Source of the DNA: Tetranychus cinnabarinus
Lineage: Eukaryota > Arthropoda > Arachnida > Trombidiformes > Tetranychidae
NCBI GenBank assembly: GCA_022266195.1
Contig: WHVY01000007.1
Location: forward strand, 682,001 to 746,000
Length of the DNA stretch: 64,000 bases
Direction of reading: 5' to 3'
This document shows, piece after piece, positions 61,559-64,000 of this stretch (the first letter of the stretch is position 1; each line of letters begins with the position of its first letter). A program made the position numbers and the translations under genes. Below the pieces are notes generated by a model. The model worked only from the letters and a program-made list of their open reading frames with translations. It ran no database searches and was not told the origin of the DNA.

Positions 61559-64000
61559 ATTTTAAAATGTTTATTTAAAAGTTGATATGTATTATATAAT
61601 AATAACCAGGATTTATTAGAAATACACTTTGCCTACGAATTGACAACTATTCGTATCTTATGAGAATCGTAAAATAAGAAAAGCTTAAAAAGTGATCTGT
61701 TGTACAGAAAACAGAATTTTTACGGAATAAGTTTCTTATCGATCACCAGCAGTTTCAACAGAAAAATGCTTTGACGAAACAAATCTGAGCACCTAACTGT
61801 ACAAAATTCGGTCTAACTTTACCTTTACTTCCTCGACTGAAGAAACTAATAGTCAGTTTAACAAGTCGCAACCCTTAACTCGAAAGGAAAATTTTCCTTA
61901 TTCACTTACAATCATTTGATTGATGATATTTTGATATAGATTTTTGTTCCTCAGCTCAAAATTGAACAAAAATTTTCCGAAACCTCAACTCAAAAATCAG
62001 ATGGATACACAAGTCTTTGGCCTTTGTTGATTGTCTTTTCAAATTTCATTTCATGACCAATTCAACTGTTAAATCAATTTTTCATCTTTTCTTTTCGATT
62101 CATTTTCATTGCTCAATTTTTCCCATTTTACATTTTACTACAAAAAATCTCAGATTATTGACCTTCTTCGTTTACTAATTTAGTGAGCTTTCTTTGCTGT
62201 CTATCAATAAAAAGCATAGTTTAACAAGTCGTTTTGGACAAATTTATCGACGAACTTACGAATTGCGAGCGATTGAGAGATGATCTTTATGTTAGCAATG
62301 GTTAGTTTAAGACGGCTTCAGTTTGAAATTTTCAAGACAAGTTGACATGAAAATGGGAATTGATGAACTGAATATCGTTTTCATTGAAAGGTGTTGAGCA
62401 AAGTGAGAAAAGCTCAGTAGCCATGAAAGTATAAGTGACGAAAGAGTTGAGATTAATGCTGTTCACCTCTCATCAATCGCTCTATCGCTTACAATTAACA
62501 CCTTTTTTCCTCTTATTTTTCATTCCCAGCAACAATTGCTATTTACGTTTAATCACTCATTAATGCATCCAACAATTTGTTATTGTCTTTCTCATTCATT
62601 GGTAAAACTAATTATAAATTTAACTTTGTAACTCGACTTGGAAAAGATCAATTAAAGAATGTAATTTGTATACAGAAAAAAAGTTGTCAACTCAATTAGA
62701 CAATTTAACCTTTTCAAGGTTGATTAATATCAATTGAGCAATTGAACAGCATTTAAAGGCTCAACAATTTGAAACGATAAACGAGTAAAAACTTGAAAGC
62801 GAAAAAAAATGTCAACTTATTTCAACTTTTGGGCAAAAATTTGTTTGCAAAGTTGATTGAATTTGTCGTCTCATCATTTACATCATTAACCTTTTAGTTT
62901 GTTGTCCTATTAAGAATGATGATGATGATTAGAATCATTTTAATCATCATCATCCTTCATCCCTTTGCGTGATTAAATTCATCATTTATCCATTAGTTAA
63001 CCTTTTCTTTCATCAACAATTATTTGCAACAATTAAAGTTTTTCTCAAGTTTCTTCTTATTCTTCTACCTTTACCTTTCATCTCAATGTTAACCTGCATC
63101 TTTGTTTCTGTTCATTCATTTGTCAATCATTTGAATTATAACCAGAGAAGCCAGAAAGACCACAAAAAGCGAGAGACAGCAAAAAGTCTAATTAGCAACA
63201 ATCAAAGCGACATTAGTTAATGACTTAATTAACATTAACAGACAAGTTTCTCATTGCAAACAAGTCACTATAATTCAATTAACTTTTTTTCCTGATAAAA
63301 TCAAAGTTAAATGAAAAGTGGAAATGCAAATGCATAGAGATTCATTAAGACGGAAATCAATTAGCGACACTTGGACTGATTGCCATCTGTAATTGATACA
63401 ACAAGTCATCTTAATGGTCATTTAATTACTCGCTTTAATTGCAGGCAAAAAGTATCAACCTTTTTTAAAGGAATAAGACTTTTCATAACTTTCAAGATTC
63501 CATGTTTAAGAATAAAATGTCGAGAATTAAGAATAGACAAATCATTCGACTTTTCTGGGAATAACTTTAGAGCTTAATAATCAACTTATTTTTCGTCGAG
63601 AATTCATCTAATTCTAATGAGCATTTCCTGACGAAAAGTATTTACATTCATAAGGATTTGAGTAAAATTATAAGGCAATACATTGTAAGGACAACATGCA
63701 CAAATTGCTTAGGCTTTGCAAGATGAGGCGATTTTTGTTGTTTGAAAGCAACTTCAGCTGTCGGATTTACTTGTAAATTCATTGAAAATTTCATTTCGAC
63801 AATGAATTACAATCGATCTTGTAAATGATCAGTAATGATATTGAGCTTTTGCTATTATTTTGCGATCAGATTAACATCAATTTTTTATGTCACAAATGTT
63901 ATTAATAATTTTCTTGGACACATTCATACTCAATCTCACTTTTTCTCCTTAAATACTGAATAGACTCAATTAACGAAACTTCAATCACATTTAATTTTCA
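61559..64000. other. Right-edge stretch, nothing recognised
   Basis: AT-rich DNA with short ATG/ATC repeats (62918-62955). Open frames lack convincing start codons and composition. No UGT relic or repeat was recognised. Confidence 0.35.

Noticed and set aside
62969..63220. 83-codon frame near the right edge
   Set aside because: Lacks an ATG at its start and has composition of T-rich noncoding DNA.

Overview
The window looks like nuclear DNA of a plant-feeding spider mite (Tetranychus or a close relative). The evidence is AT-rich sequence, introns of 58-70 bp with GTAAGT/GTGAGT donors, and a tandem family of UDP-glycosyltransferases (UGTs) of the bacterial-like soluble type: no signal peptide and no C-terminal membrane anchor. 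Such UGTs are reported as horizontally acquired and expanded in spider mites. Species assignment is inference; no database search was possible.

Region 1 (1-16.2 kb) is the UGT cluster. One gene is cut by the window edge (1-722) and five more follow on the + strand (1918-3299, 4693-6052, 8774-10123, 11873-13452, 14813-16188). A seventh lies inverted at 30240-31617. All six complete genes share one architecture: a 47-53 nt first exon, then a phase-2 intron ending just before the codons for the catalytic Gly-His-Leu-Asn. Spacers hold shared upstream and downstream modules, a 0.7 kb duplicated block and several decayed UGT 3' ends. The gene at 11873-13452 is split by a 215 bp inverted-repeat element whose ends also supply a usable splice donor and acceptor.

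Region 2 (7.0-8.0 kb) has an unrecognised, possibly two-exon coding segment on the - strand. Region 3 (17.5-17.9 kb) has a small candidate type II membrane protein. From 17.9 to 30.2 kb I see no convincing gene, only a worn UGT relic (21.66 kb) and TTAGG telomere-like arrays (27.6-27.9 kb).

Region 4 (39.5-58.5 kb, - strand) is an Sp-family zinc-finger transcription factor of the Sp6-9 class. Its main exon is 39478-41607. A seven-codon first coding exon lies 16.9 kb away at 58472-58492, so most of the right half of the window is one intron. Gene-poor flanks on both sides suit a developmental regulator with long-range control.

Region 5 (58.5-64 kb) lies upstream of Sp6-9. It has GA-rich promoter-like DNA, another UGT relic and a 1.69 kb palindrome with nearly identical arms of about 709 bp. 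A second inverted-repeat element (827 bp, mariner-like ends, TA duplication) sits at 37395-38221. Functionally, the window pairs an adaptive detoxification gene cluster with a developmental regulator; I see no sign that the two are connected.
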